DNA of 35,964 bases. Origin: Oscillatoria salina IIICB1. GTDB lineage: Bacteria; Cyanobacteriota; Cyanobacteriia; Cyanobacteriales; SIO1D9. Location: the NCBI RefSeq assembly GCF_020144665.1, contig NZ_JAAHBQ010000095.1:1-35964 (forward strand), written 5' to 3'. Made by a program: the position numbers and the translations under genes. Below the pieces are notes generated by a model. The model saw only the letters and a list, made by a program, of their open reading frames with translations, was not told where the DNA came from and did no database searches. Shown here in pieces: positions 1 through 11,300 of this stretch; the first letter of the stretch is position 1; the number at the start of each line of letters is the position of its first letter.

Positions 1-81
1 TTAATGGGGCATTGAACCCCATTAATTTACCGCCAAGAAGCCTCACACCATAATTTTAATTTGGTGTGAGATGAATTGGCG
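1..81. other. Two hairpins at the window edge
   Basis: TTAATGGGG (1-9) pairs perfectly with CCCCATTAA (17-25). CTCACACCA (42-50) pairs perfectly with TGGTGTGAG (62-70), and CGCCAA (31-36) pairs with TTGGCG (76-81) around it. This could be the terminator region of a gene outside the window or part of a structured RNA. There is no clear T-tract, so the strand is not assigned. The rest of the stretch up to the pyruvate kinase stop shows HIP1-like GCGATCGC sites and no gene. Confidence 0.4.
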
Positions 82-214
82 GGTCAGCTAAAATGCGATC
101 GCACTACCAGTTACAGTTAGGACGTTTTAAGAGCGATCGTGCAAGCTAAAGCGATCGCTCTCATCTACCTAATCTCAGAGCATAGTGCTATACCAGTTAA
201 TAGTTTGTCATTAT

Positions 215-254
215 TCCCAATCCCCAATCCCCAATCCCCAATCCCCAATCCCCA
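215..254. repeat. Heptanucleotide tandem repeat (STRR type)
   Basis: The 7-bp unit CCCCAAT is repeated about five and a half times immediately downstream of the pyruvate kinase stop codon. It matches the known class of short tandemly repeated repetitive (STRR) heptamers of filamentous cyanobacteria. It does not overlap the coding region. Confidence 0.85.
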
Positions 255-257
255 AAA

Positions 258-2045
258 TTAAGGAAGGGCTGGCGCACTCACTGCGGGAGTTTTACTCATT
301 GTTCCTGAAAAAACCATACCCCGTTGAGCATCAATAGTCACAATTGAACCTTCGCGAATAATATTAGTAGCATTGTTGAAACCCACAATTACTGGAAGCC
401 CCAGACGCAAACCAATGACAGCCGCATGGCTAGTTAAACTATCTTCTTCGGTAATAATACCAGCCGCTTTGCGGATAACATCAACATAAGCTGCATCTGT
501 AGAAGGAGCAACTAAAATTTCGCCGTGGCTGAAATTGCCAATTTCCGAGGCATTGTAAACCACCCTAGCACGACCGCTAACGATCGTTTGACCGATACCA
601 ATACCTTTACCAAGCACGGCGGTAACTACTTCTACTTTAATTAGATCGGTGGAACCTGCGACTCCTTGCAGAGTACCTGCGGTCATAACAACTAAATCGC
701 CTTCGGCAACTAAATCTTTTTCTTGGGCGACATTAATCGCAGCTTGGAAAGTTTGACCCGTACTAGGCAAATCTAATACGAGGAGAGGTTTAACTCCCCA
801 AACCAGTTGCAGTTGTCTCGCTACATCAACGTGGGGAGTAACAGCTAAAATTGGGTTACGAGGACGAAACTTAGAAACATTACGAGCAGTTGCGCCCGTT
901 TTCGTCAAAGTCATGATTGCTGATGCTTCTAATTGTTGAGCAATATGACTGACTGCGGCTGAGATGGCGTTAGGAATGGATTTAGTAGGGTTAGATTTAA
1001 GTTGAGGGCTTTCTAATTCCTGTTCGATGCAAGTAGCGATTTGCGCCATTGTCCGCACTGCTTCCACTGGATACTTACCGACAGCAGTTTCGTTGGAAAG
1101 CATGACTGCATCAGTACCATCAAGAATCGCATTAGCCACATCAGAAACTTCGGCACGAGTTGGTCGCGGATTATTGACCATGCTATCTAACATCTGGGTA
1201 GCAGTAATTACAGGGATACCGAGTTGGTTAGCTGTTGCAATCAGTCGCTTTTGCAAAATTGGCACTTGTTCGGCTGGTAACTCTACCCCTAAATCTCCCC
1301 TAGCTACCATGACACCATCGCAGAGAGAGAGAATCGCATCCATTTGTTCGATCGCTTCGTGCTTTTCGATTTTAGCGATTACTGGTACGGCTTTTCCGGC
1401 ACTAGCAATTAGTTCTTTAATTTCCAGTACATCTTGGGGTTGACAAACAAAACTAAGGGCGACCCAATCTACACCTTGGTCTAAACCAAAGGTTAAATCC
1501 CGTCTGTCTTTTGCGGTTAAAGCGGGGATGGATAAGGAGACATTGGGAAAATTTACACCTTTGTTGTTAGAAAGGGTGCCACCGACAATAACTTCACAGT
1601 GTAACTCTTGTTTGTCTCGGTCTACTTTCTGGACGAGCATCTCAACCTTGCCGTCGTCGAGGAGAATTTTCGCCCCTGCGGGAACTTCTTCAGCGAGGCG
1701 ATCGTAACTAACATAACCCATTTCTTGGGTACAAGGTATCTGACGACTGGTGAGAATATATTTTGCTCCTTTTTCCAGATAAATCGAGCCATGCTCGTAT
1801 TTACCTAAGCGAATCTTTGGACCTTGTAAATCTTGGAGAATTCCCACGGGTCGGTCTAAATAATATGCTGTTTGACGAATCAAACGAACACTGCGCTGGT
1901 GGTCTTCATGAGTTCCATGAGAAAAGTTTAATCGTAGTGTAGTTGCCCCTGCAAGGATCAAGTCGCGCAGTATTTCTGGTTTGAGGGTTGCAGGTCCTAC
2001 AGTAGCAACAATTTTAGTTCGACGAGGAAAAGTTAGCGATCGCAT
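258..2045 (-). CDS. pyk: Pyruvate kinase, long form with C-terminal PEP-utiliser-like domain
   Basis: Catalyses the last step of glycolysis in the cytosol: phosphoenolpyruvate plus ADP to pyruvate plus ATP. From the ATG at 2045 the protein has 595 residues and opens with RRTKIVATVGPAT, the usual N-terminus; the open frame extends to a TTG 18 codons upstream, which looks like non-conserved leader. Visible motifs are RLNFSHG (38-44), the signature AKIEKHEAI with catalytic Lys225, and VARGDLGVELP (247-257). Roughly residues 490-585 form an extra domain with the LTSHAAVIG motif typical of the swivelling phosphohistidine domain of PEP-utilising enzymes; this extension occurs in Bacillus and cyanobacterial pyruvate kinases, hence the length above the usual 470. 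Transcribed alone: the terminator of the upstream giant gene lies between them. No strong Shine-Dalgarno is seen. Confidence 0.97.
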   Translation of the reverse strand: MRSLTFPRRTKIVATVGPATLKPEILRDLILAGATTLRLNFSHGTHEDHQRSVRLIRQTAYYLDRPVGILQDLQGPKIRLGKYEHGSIYLEKGAKYILTSRQIPCTQEMGYVSYDRLAEEVPAGAKILLDDGKVEMLVQKVDRDKQELHCEVIVGGTLSNNKGVNFPNVSLSIPALTAKDRRDLTFGLDQGVDWVALSFVCQPQDVLEIKELIASAGKAVPVIAKIEKHEAIEQMDAILSLCDGVMVARGDLGVELPAEQVPILQKRLIATANQLGIPVITATQMLDSMVNNPRPTRAEVSDVANAILDGTDAVMLSNETAVGKYPVEAVRTMAQIATCIEQELESPQLKSNPTKSIPNAISAAVSHIAQQLEASAIMTLTKTGATARNVSKFRPRNPILAVTPHVDVARQLQLVWGVKPLLVLDLPSTGQTFQAAINVAQEKDLVAEGDLVVMTAGTLQGVAGSTDLIKVEVVTAVLGKGIGIGQTIVSGRARVVYNASEIGNFSHGEILVAPSTDAAYVDVIRKAAGIITEEDSLTSHAAVIGLRLGLPVIVGFNNATNIIREGSIVTIDAQRGMVFSGTMSKTPAVSAPALP

Positions 2046-2237
2046 ATTAATTGAAGGTACTTTTGAGCAAGAAGATTTATGTCTGGGTAGCAAAGCCAAA
2101 GCCTATACAGTCAGCTTAACTTTATCATCGTACACAACCGGGGCGATCTTACGCGAGCAAACCCGGCGATCGCGGATTGAACATTTCCCCTTCTTGGCTT
2201 CGGCAGGGAACGCCACCCATCAGGCTCCTGCCTCCCC

Positions 2238-2274
2238 AAAAAAAACCCGTGCGGCTTATTGACCACACGAGTTT
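2238..2274 (-). terminator. Rho-independent terminator of the giant Calx-beta gene
   Basis: Read on the minus strand, AAACTCGTGTGG pairs with CCGCACGGGTTT across an 8-nt loop (12 pairs, two of them G-T), followed by a run of T residues. It lies about 70 bp past the stop codon at 2342 and separates the giant gene from pyk. Confidence 0.85.
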
Positions 2275-2341
2275 CATAACACATTTACTTGATTTTGTCA
2301 AGCTATATTCTCATCTTTCAATAGAGAGAACATCTCACTAA

Positions 2342-5300
2342 CTAGACGACAGAGAAATCAGCCCCAAAGACCAAATCATCATAGGATTCATCTCCACCGC
2401 CTTGTTGATCTTCAAAACCAACCAGGTTATCTCCGAGGATACGAACATGATCCACATTACCTGGATTCGCTTCTGGGAAGGCAAAGTAAGCCGCATCTGT
2501 ATCGCCATCTGCCAAAATATATGGCGCGTACAAGAAGCCACCTGCAAGTAGCGATACAATGTCATTTTCGCCAAACTGGACTCGGCTTTGAGCTAGCGCT
2601 GCATCCGCGTAACCCTCTTCACCAGGAGCAATTTCATTTCCAAAAGCATCAAGGACAGTTCCTTCTTCATCTTGAACGATGTACAAGCCACCTCGGTTTT
2701 CAAAACCAGAATCTTCTTCCACATCAAATACAGCCCGCACTTGCTGACCTGCAAAATCAGTTAAATTAAAGATTTCCTTGCGACCTTGGAAACGTGGTAA
2801 ATCCGAAGTATCAGGATCTAATTGAGTACCGATTGGTGGTTCCTCAGTGCTAGTTTCCACAGTCAAGACCAAATCGCCATAGGGAGCATCGTCAGTGTTA
2901 CCACCACCTTCTAAGTCTTCAAAAGAAATTTCAAAGCCACCACCTTGAACGCTCGAAATCTCCGCCTGCTCAAACTCGTTTGCACCAAAGACCGAGCTAA
3001 AGAAGACATTGGGAGGAGTTTCACCACTTGACAAAGCTTCGAGAACAGTTTCAGTCGTGCTATCTCCTACTAAATAGAAGACTAAATTCTGAGCACCGTT
3101 GAAGCCGCTAATAATGCGCTCCTGTTCTGTCAAACTCACTTGCGAATTCTTCGACAAAGCCGAGAAGAGTACCTGCGACTGAGTGAGAGCAGCTTCGAGA
3201 TAACCAGCATCATCTGGTTGAATGCCATTAATTGCGCCATTCTCATCAGTTACAAACACGCCCACTTCGTTAACATTCGCAGCCTCACTCGATTCCAGCA
3301 GGAATTGCAACGTAACATTATCACTCGGATCGCCACCAATAGTAAAGATACCCTCATCTTCAGTTATTTCCACTGTTTGAGTCGGATCGTTATCTTGGAT
3401 TGACAGCGTAGCGGTAGACTGATCGCCGATCGCTGCATTTTCAACTCCAGTTACAGAGAAGTTAACCGTCTCCACTGGCTCATCGATATTGTCATCGATA
3501 ATCGGTACTGTCAGCGTCTTACTAGTTTCACCAGCCGCAAAGGTTACAGATTGTGGGAAGCCTGTCGCCGTGTAATCATCACCTGCGGTAGCAGTTCCAC
3601 CCGTAATGCTTACCCGTACCGTCGAAGCTTCATTGAGGTCGCCACCACTGCGAGTTAAGATGACCACTTGGCTGTTACCAGCATTTTCATTAACCGAGTA
3701 GCTGCTTGCAGAGAACTCAATCGTGGGTTCCTCTCCAGTTGCATCATTATCTTCAACGAACAACGTAGCACTGCTGCGAGTACCAATGTCAGCATTGTTC
3801 AACGCCGTTACCGAGAAGTTAACTGTCTCAGTATTTTCAACTTCGTTGTCGTCAACAATATCCAAAGTTACTGTTTTGATAGTTTCACCAGCAGTAAATT
3901 GAACGGGAACCGGGTTAGGGTTAACGTTGTAATCTTCACCACTCTCAGCAGTTCCGTTGCTCACGTTAACTGACACTAAAGAAGTTGTATTTAGGTCGCC
4001 ACCGCTACGAGTCAGGGTAACAACGTTGACCGTACCATCTTCTTCACCTACGGTATAGCTAGCTTGAGAGAACTGAATCGTTGGTTCACCTGCTTGTGAG
4101 TCGTCATCAAGAATTGACAGCGTAGCCGTATCTTGAGCGCCGATCGTCGCATTACTAACTCCCGCAACCGAGAAAGCTACCGTTTCGGTGTCTTCAACTA
4201 GCTCATCATCAATAATTGGTACTGTCACAGAAGCAGTAGTTTGACCAGCAGCAAACGTAACAGTTTGTGGGAACGAACTATTATTGAAATCGGTTCCTGG
4301 TGTTGCTGTTCCCCCAGCCAAGCTAACCTCTACCTGGGTAGTATTATTGAGAGTTTCCGCATCGCCACTGCGAACCAGAGTAACGACTGTCGAAACCACA
4401 TCATCTTCAGTAACAGTATAGTTAGCTTGAGCGAACTGGACGATCGCCGGAGTTCCCGTATCATCATCGAGAATTTGTACAGTAGCGCTGTCTTGGGAAC
4501 CGATCGCTGCACCAAACAGATCGGTGACAGAGAAAGTAATCTCTTCTGTCTCCTCAACTAAGTTATCTTGCAAAACTGGAACTGTAATCGTGCGGCTGGT
4601 TTGATCTGGTGCGAAACTGACTGTAAGCGGGAAGTTCACATCGCTGTAATCTTCTCCTGCTTCCGCATCTCCACCTGTGATACTCACTTGCACAAAGGAG
4701 AAGTCACTTAAATCTGCACCACTACGAGTCAGAGTTACCGCCGAAACGACTGTTCCATCTTCTTCTACTTGATAAACAGGTTGCGAGAATTGAACGATCG
4801 GTTCTCCCACATCCTCATCGTCATTAATTTGCACAGTAGCGCTACTTTGTTCGGGATCGATATCGCCATTTGTAGCCTCAACCAGTTGTAAATTAATGTC
4901 TTCGGGTCCTTCAATCTCTGTATCTTGGGTAATCGGGATCGTAATTTGAGCGCTGGTTTCACCCGCCGCAAAGCTAACGGTTACAGGGAAGCCAGTATCG
5001 TCAAAATCAGTTCCCGGTGTCGCATCTCCACCCGCAATACTCACTTGGACGGTTGATTCAACACCTGTATTACCTTCGCGAGTAATAGTAATAACATCGA
5101 TCGCGCCATCTCCTTCCTCAACCTCATAAAAGGTTTCCGAGAAACGAATAATCGGATCGCTCTCATCATCGATAATTTGCAGCGTCGCCGCAGCTTCTTC
5201 ACCAACGATCGCGTTATTTGCATTAATCAAGCCGAAGGTAACGCTTTCTGTCCCTTCTTCGAGACTGTCATTGACAATTGGAACCGTAATGCTAGTAACA

Positions 5301-8300
5301 GTTTCACCCGCCGCAAACACTGCTGTGAGAGGGAAACCAGTTGCGTCGTAATCTTCGCCTGCGGTTGCCGTTCCACCGGTGATGCTGACTTCAACTGAAG
5401 AGGCTGTCTCAATATTGCCTTCACGAGTTAAACTAACAACTGCCGAGAGGTCATCTTCAATTACCCGGTAGATTGTTTGTCCGAACTGAATCGCTGGGGC
5501 TGCACCTTCGTCATCATCTAGCACTGTCACCGTCGCTATTTCAGTTCCGACGACATCACCATTAAGCAAGTTATCGAGTTGCAGCACAATTGCTTCAGGA
5601 TCTTCAGCGACGCGATCGTCAATCAGAGGAATCGCAACTGTTTTGCTGGTTTCTCCTGGCGCAAACCGCACCGTTAACGGGAAGATTTCCGTGTAATCTG
5701 TACCAGCCGCAGCCGTTGTTCCTTCGGGAACCACACTAATTTGGACAAACGAATCTTCATTCGGGTTGCCAATGCGAGTCAGGGTAACTAACGTGCTATC
5801 TTCACCCGCAGTACCATTTTCATTCAGCGTGTAAGTTGCTGAAGTAAACTCAATTTGCGGCGTTTGGTCATCAACAATTTGCAAAGTCGCAAACTGTGGT
5901 TCAGCGAGGTTTGCTCCCGCGACTGGTACTACTTGTAACTCGACAGTTTCGATTAATTCAGCTACATCATCGACAAAGACAGGAATTGAAATCGTTTGAA
6001 CTGTTTCTCCGGCTTCAAAAGTAACGTTAATCGGGAAATCGCGGTTGTCAAAGTCAATCCCTTCGTCTGCACCTTCACCACCTGTAGCCGTTCCACCAAC
6101 CAAACTAACTTGCGCGACAACTTCCGTATTTGTTTGACCAATCCGTTCGATTGTCACTAAGGTACTGCCTTCGAGAGGTACACCTTCTTCTGTCACCGAG
6201 AAAGTAACATCACCAAAGCGGACTGCGGAAGGATCGTTATCAATAATTGTCGCGGTAGCGCTACTTTCTTCTCCAACCACAACATTCGTACCATCGACAA
6301 TATTGAAGATGATATCTTCGGCTGGCTCCGAATTTGGATCGTCAATGACATTAACTGTGAAGACTTGGGTAGCTTCCTCTTCAGCAAAAGTAACTGAAAG
6401 TGGAGTTGTATTCAGAGTGAAGTCAGTACCTAATTCTGCTTCTCCAGATACTTCGATATTTACTGTCGAAGTCTCGCTTAAGTCGCCTTCGCGAGTCACG
6501 CTAACGACGAAAGAACCAACACCTTCTTGGAAGTCACCTAAATTTACTTGAGAGAAAGTTACTGTCGGCGGATCGTTATCCAGTAAGCGAACTGTTGCCG
6601 AATCTGCTTGTTCGTCGATAATCTCAGCATTACCTTCTAGTCCTAAGAGAATTGTTTCTGGACCTTCGGATAGTTCGTCCTCAAACGCTTGAATTGAAAC
6701 TGTTTTGCTAGTTTCTCCGGGAGCAAATGTTAGCGAGATGGGGAAGGGAGTGTTGTTAAAATCTGCACCTTCTACCGGATCTCCAAAAGGATCTAAAGTT
6801 CCTCCGGTTGCTGTACCGCCGTTAATTACTACCTGGACAACATCCTCTACACCCGGGAAACCTGTCCGAGTTATCGTTACTTGTCCTCCGGCTAAACTTC
6901 CATCCTCATTAATTTCGTAAACTGGTTCAGCAAAGGCGATCCGCCGTTCGTTCGTGTCGTAGATCAGAACAGTTGCGTCATTAGTCGGTCCGATCTGGGT
7001 TTCTTCGCTGAACAGTTCCAGGGTGAGATTTTCGATCCCTTCGTCTTCCTCGTCATTGACAATACCCAGGTCAATGGTTTGGCTAGTTTCTCCGGGAGCA
7101 AACGTGACGAAAATCGGCGGTTCGGTGGTGAAATCGTTATCCTCAAGACGTGCTGTACCTCCAGTAATACTGATTTGCACTACCGAAGTCACTTCGTCAA
7201 CATCAGCACCAAACCTGGTGAGGGTAATTTCAGTTTCCTCTCCCACAGAGACAACTTGTTCTTCGCTGAGTCGGTAGATTGGTTGAGCAAACTGTACGGT
7301 TGCTGGATCGTCGTCAGCAATAATTACAGTAGCTGTGTCATCTTGTCCTTCTACCACACGAGTCGTCGCATTGTTTGCGGGAGTAATCCGTAAGCGAATT
7401 TCTTCGTTTGGTTCGCCGAATTCATCGTTAATCAAAGGCAGATTAACTTGTTGAATCGCTTCTCCGGCGGCAAAGTCTACCCGAATCGGGAACAAGTTTG
7501 TCGAGTAATCTTGACCTGCTTGAGCAGTAGTTCCTTCGGGAATCACTTCGACGAACACTGAGGATGGAGTCAAGTTGATCGCATCTCCAATACGTCGCAG
7601 GAAGATTACTTCGCCCGTACCATCTTCGTTAACTTCGTAAATCGGCGGTGCGTCGGGCAATAAGCTGGAGTCGAGGAATTCAACAATTGGTGCGTCATTG
7701 TCCAGAATTTCCAGGGTAGCGCGGTTAACTTCACCAATTTCTGCATTTTCGCCTGGATTGCCCAGTCGGAAGATCACAGTTTCCGTTGGCTCAAAGCGAG
7801 CATCTTCAAAAACTGGTACTGTTACCGTGGTGATTGTCTCTCCTGGGTTAAAGAAGATAGTTAGCGGGAAGTCACTGTTATTGTAATCGGTTTCGCTAAC
7901 ATTCGTCGGACCACCTGTGGCTGTACCGCCGACGATACTCAAATCTACTGTTGCACCAAAGTTAGTGTTACCTGTGCGAATGAGGGTGACTAACTGGCTA
8001 CCTTCTGGAATTGTGCCATCTTCACCTACTTGGAAGGGATCTTCTTGGGCGAATTCGATCGTGGAAAGGGCAGCTTCACCTTCGTTGTCAATAATTTCCA
8101 GGGTAGCTGCATCTTGAACCCCGATCTCAGCATTGAATACAGGAGCGATCGTTAGCCCAATTAATTCCGGATCTTCCTCAACATCATCGTCGATAATCGG
8201 GACTGTGAACGTTGCTGTGGTTTGTCCCACCTCAAATCCTACTGTGAGGGGGAAGTTAGTGTTGGAGAAATCTTGTCCTGCTACAGCCGTAATGCCATTA

Positions 8301-11300
8301 ACATTGACTTGAACGGCGGAGAATTCATTGGCGTTACTGCGTGTCAGGGTAATCGCTGCACCAATTGGACGTCCATCTTCAAATACTTGATAGCTGTCGC
8401 GATCGAATTGAATTGTTGGGGTTGGTGCATCTTCGTCGTCTTGAATCGTCAGCGTGAAGAAATCGTTTTCACCAATTACTGTATTCTCGCCAACGTTAAT
8501 TAGCTGGAAGGCTACGGTTTCCGGTCCTTCGACGATCTCGTCATCTAGTACCTGGAATGTCACTGGCGCACTGATGGTTTCTCCTGGTGCAAAGCTAACC
8601 GTAACTGGGAAGGCGCTATCGTCGAAATCTACACCTGGTTCGGCTTCGCTACCTTCAACAATACCTACTTGTACTTCTGCACCTGCACCGAGGTTAGCAT
8701 CGTCGCGGATGACACTGAGGGTTGCAACGGTTCCTCCTTCAGCTTCAGCTACAGTTCCGGCTGTGACACTGAATTGAACGGTGGAGAAGCTATCATCGTC
8801 GAGGATCGACAAGGTAGCGTTATCTAGTTCTGAATTCAGTTGACCGTTGGTAAGTGTACCTAATTGGAATTCGACGGTTTCTGTGGATTCTTCTAGTGCG
8901 TCGTTGACAATGGGAATCGTAATTGTCTGACTGGTTTCTCCGACTGCAAAGCTAACCGTCACTGGGAAGTTAGTATCGTCGAAATCGTCACCTGGTGTTG
9001 CATCTCCGCCGCCGATGCTAACTTCCACAGTGGATTCGGCTGTAGTATCGCCGAGACGCTCAACGGTAATTACCGCATCGCTGCCACTTTCGTTAACTTG
9101 GTAGTCAACTTGAGAGAACTGAATAATCGGTTCTGCTTCGTTGTCAATGATTTGCAGTGTTGAGGTTGCTAATTCACCGATACTCGCGTTTTGGACAGGC
9201 GATACTTGGAAGGTAATATCTTCGATCGCTGCATCATCTAGATCCAAATCCCCGAAGATTGGTACTGTAACCGTGGCACTTGTTTCTCCTGCTGCAAAGC
9301 TTACTTGCAGTCCCGAAGGTAGGAAATTAGTATCGTCAAAGTCATCACCTGGGGTAGCCGTTCCACCTGTAAGGCTGACGTTGACAACACTGGGGATATC
9401 GGTATTCGCGCCGTCTCGTGTGAGAGTTACTACAACCGAATCTACAAAATCTTCTTCGTCACCTTCGACTACTTGGTAAACAGCTTGGGAGAACTCCACA
9501 TCTGGGGCTTCGATATCATCCAAGATGTTAATTGTCGCAGTTTCTTCTCCCTCAGCTACAGCCGCATTAGACAAAGCTTCTAAGGTAGCAATAATCGTTT
9601 CTGTACCTTCGTTATCCAGGTCATCTTGGAAGATGGGAATTGTTACTTGAACTGTTTGCGTGGTTGCGGTCGCATTTGCTGCAAATAAGATAATCCGAGG
9701 GAAGACGTTATTATCAAAATCTACTCCCGGAGTCGCTGGGTTGTCCCCTCCCTCAGTGAGACTTAGTTCTACAAAGGAGGTTTCATTGAGGTCTTCACCT
9801 TCCCGTACTAAGGTAATAACTCGCGAACCAGTACCATCTTCATTGATGATAAATACGTCTTCTTGGAAACGAACTTGAGGTACTTCGCCTTCATTATCGA
9901 GAATAGTCAGGGTTGCTGTTGCGTTGTCGATGACCGTCGCATTGTCAACCGGAAGAATGGTAAACTCGACTGTTTCGTCAGGAATTTCGACAATCTCGTC
10001 ATCAATAATCGGTACGATCACACTAGCAGTTTCTGCACCAGCAGCGAAGGTAACTTGAATTGGCGATAAATCTAAGAAGTCGAGTTCTCCATCAGGTGCG
10101 TTTGCTGTACCGCCAATGACGCTAACTTGAACTGTAGTCGGGTTGTTGTAGTTACCGAAGCGTTGCAGGATTAACTGGGCTGCGGCTGCACCTTCGCTGA
10201 CTTCAAAGTCTTGTTCTAAGAAACTAACTTGCGGTTGTTCGTCATCGAGGATTACGAAGGTAGAACTACTAATATCGCCAGGAGAAGCATTCCCTAAGAA
10301 GCGATTAATCGTAAAGGCGATCGTTTCATTTTCTTCAATTTCGTCATCTGGCAGAACTGTAAAAGAGATTGTCTGCGTTGTTTCGTTAGGTGCAAAGGAA
10401 ACCGAAATTGGCGAAGTACCAATCTCATAGTCTGAACCTTGCTCTGCTGTTCCTCCAATGACGCTAACTTCTACTTCTGAAGAATCGATAACGTTTCCTT
10501 CACGGGTTAGGGTTACGGTAACAACTTTTGGCAGATCGTCTTGGTCATTTGGTTCTTCTACCTGACCTTCATCGAGGTCATCTTCGAGTACCGCGAAGCT
10601 AACTGAAGCAAAATTAACTACCGGGTTTTCATCATCGATGATTTCTAAGGTAGCTATACCTTGCTCCGGAATCACATCGTCGTCACCTGCATCCAAGATG
10701 CTATAAACAACAATTTCTGTTCCTTCGCGGATATCGTCTTGGATAATTTCGATCGGTACTAAAGCTGTGGACGAACCTGCTGCAAAGGTTACGGAGATAG
10801 GATCTTGACTAGTAAAATCACTACCTTGTTCTGCCAGTTCTGGGCTTGCTGGTAGTTGGTCGTTCAAAATTCCTACTGAAACAGTAGCTTCTTCACTAAT
10901 GTCGCCAGTACGGAATAAAACTACGCCTTCGGTACCATTAATCGGTTGCCCATTTTCCCTGATCCGGTAGAGATCGGCACCAGGAAATGGTTCTTCCCCT
11001 AGCTCAGGTTCGATAAAGCCGATCGCTCCGGGATCGTCGTCGATAATTGTAATACTGGCACTGGTTTGAACTCCAAGATCGTTCGGTAGTCCACCAAGTG
11101 CTAAGTTAATTGTTTCCGTTCCCTCGGAAACGTTATCGTCAATGATGGGAACTGTAATTGTTTTGCTGCTTTCACCAGAGTTAAAAATAACGTCAACCGG
11201 AAAGACAGAAGTATAATCTGCTCCTGCTTCAGCACTTCCGCCAGTAACACTTACCGTTACTGTCGTTTGTTGACCGAAACCACCATTACGGACGAGAGTA

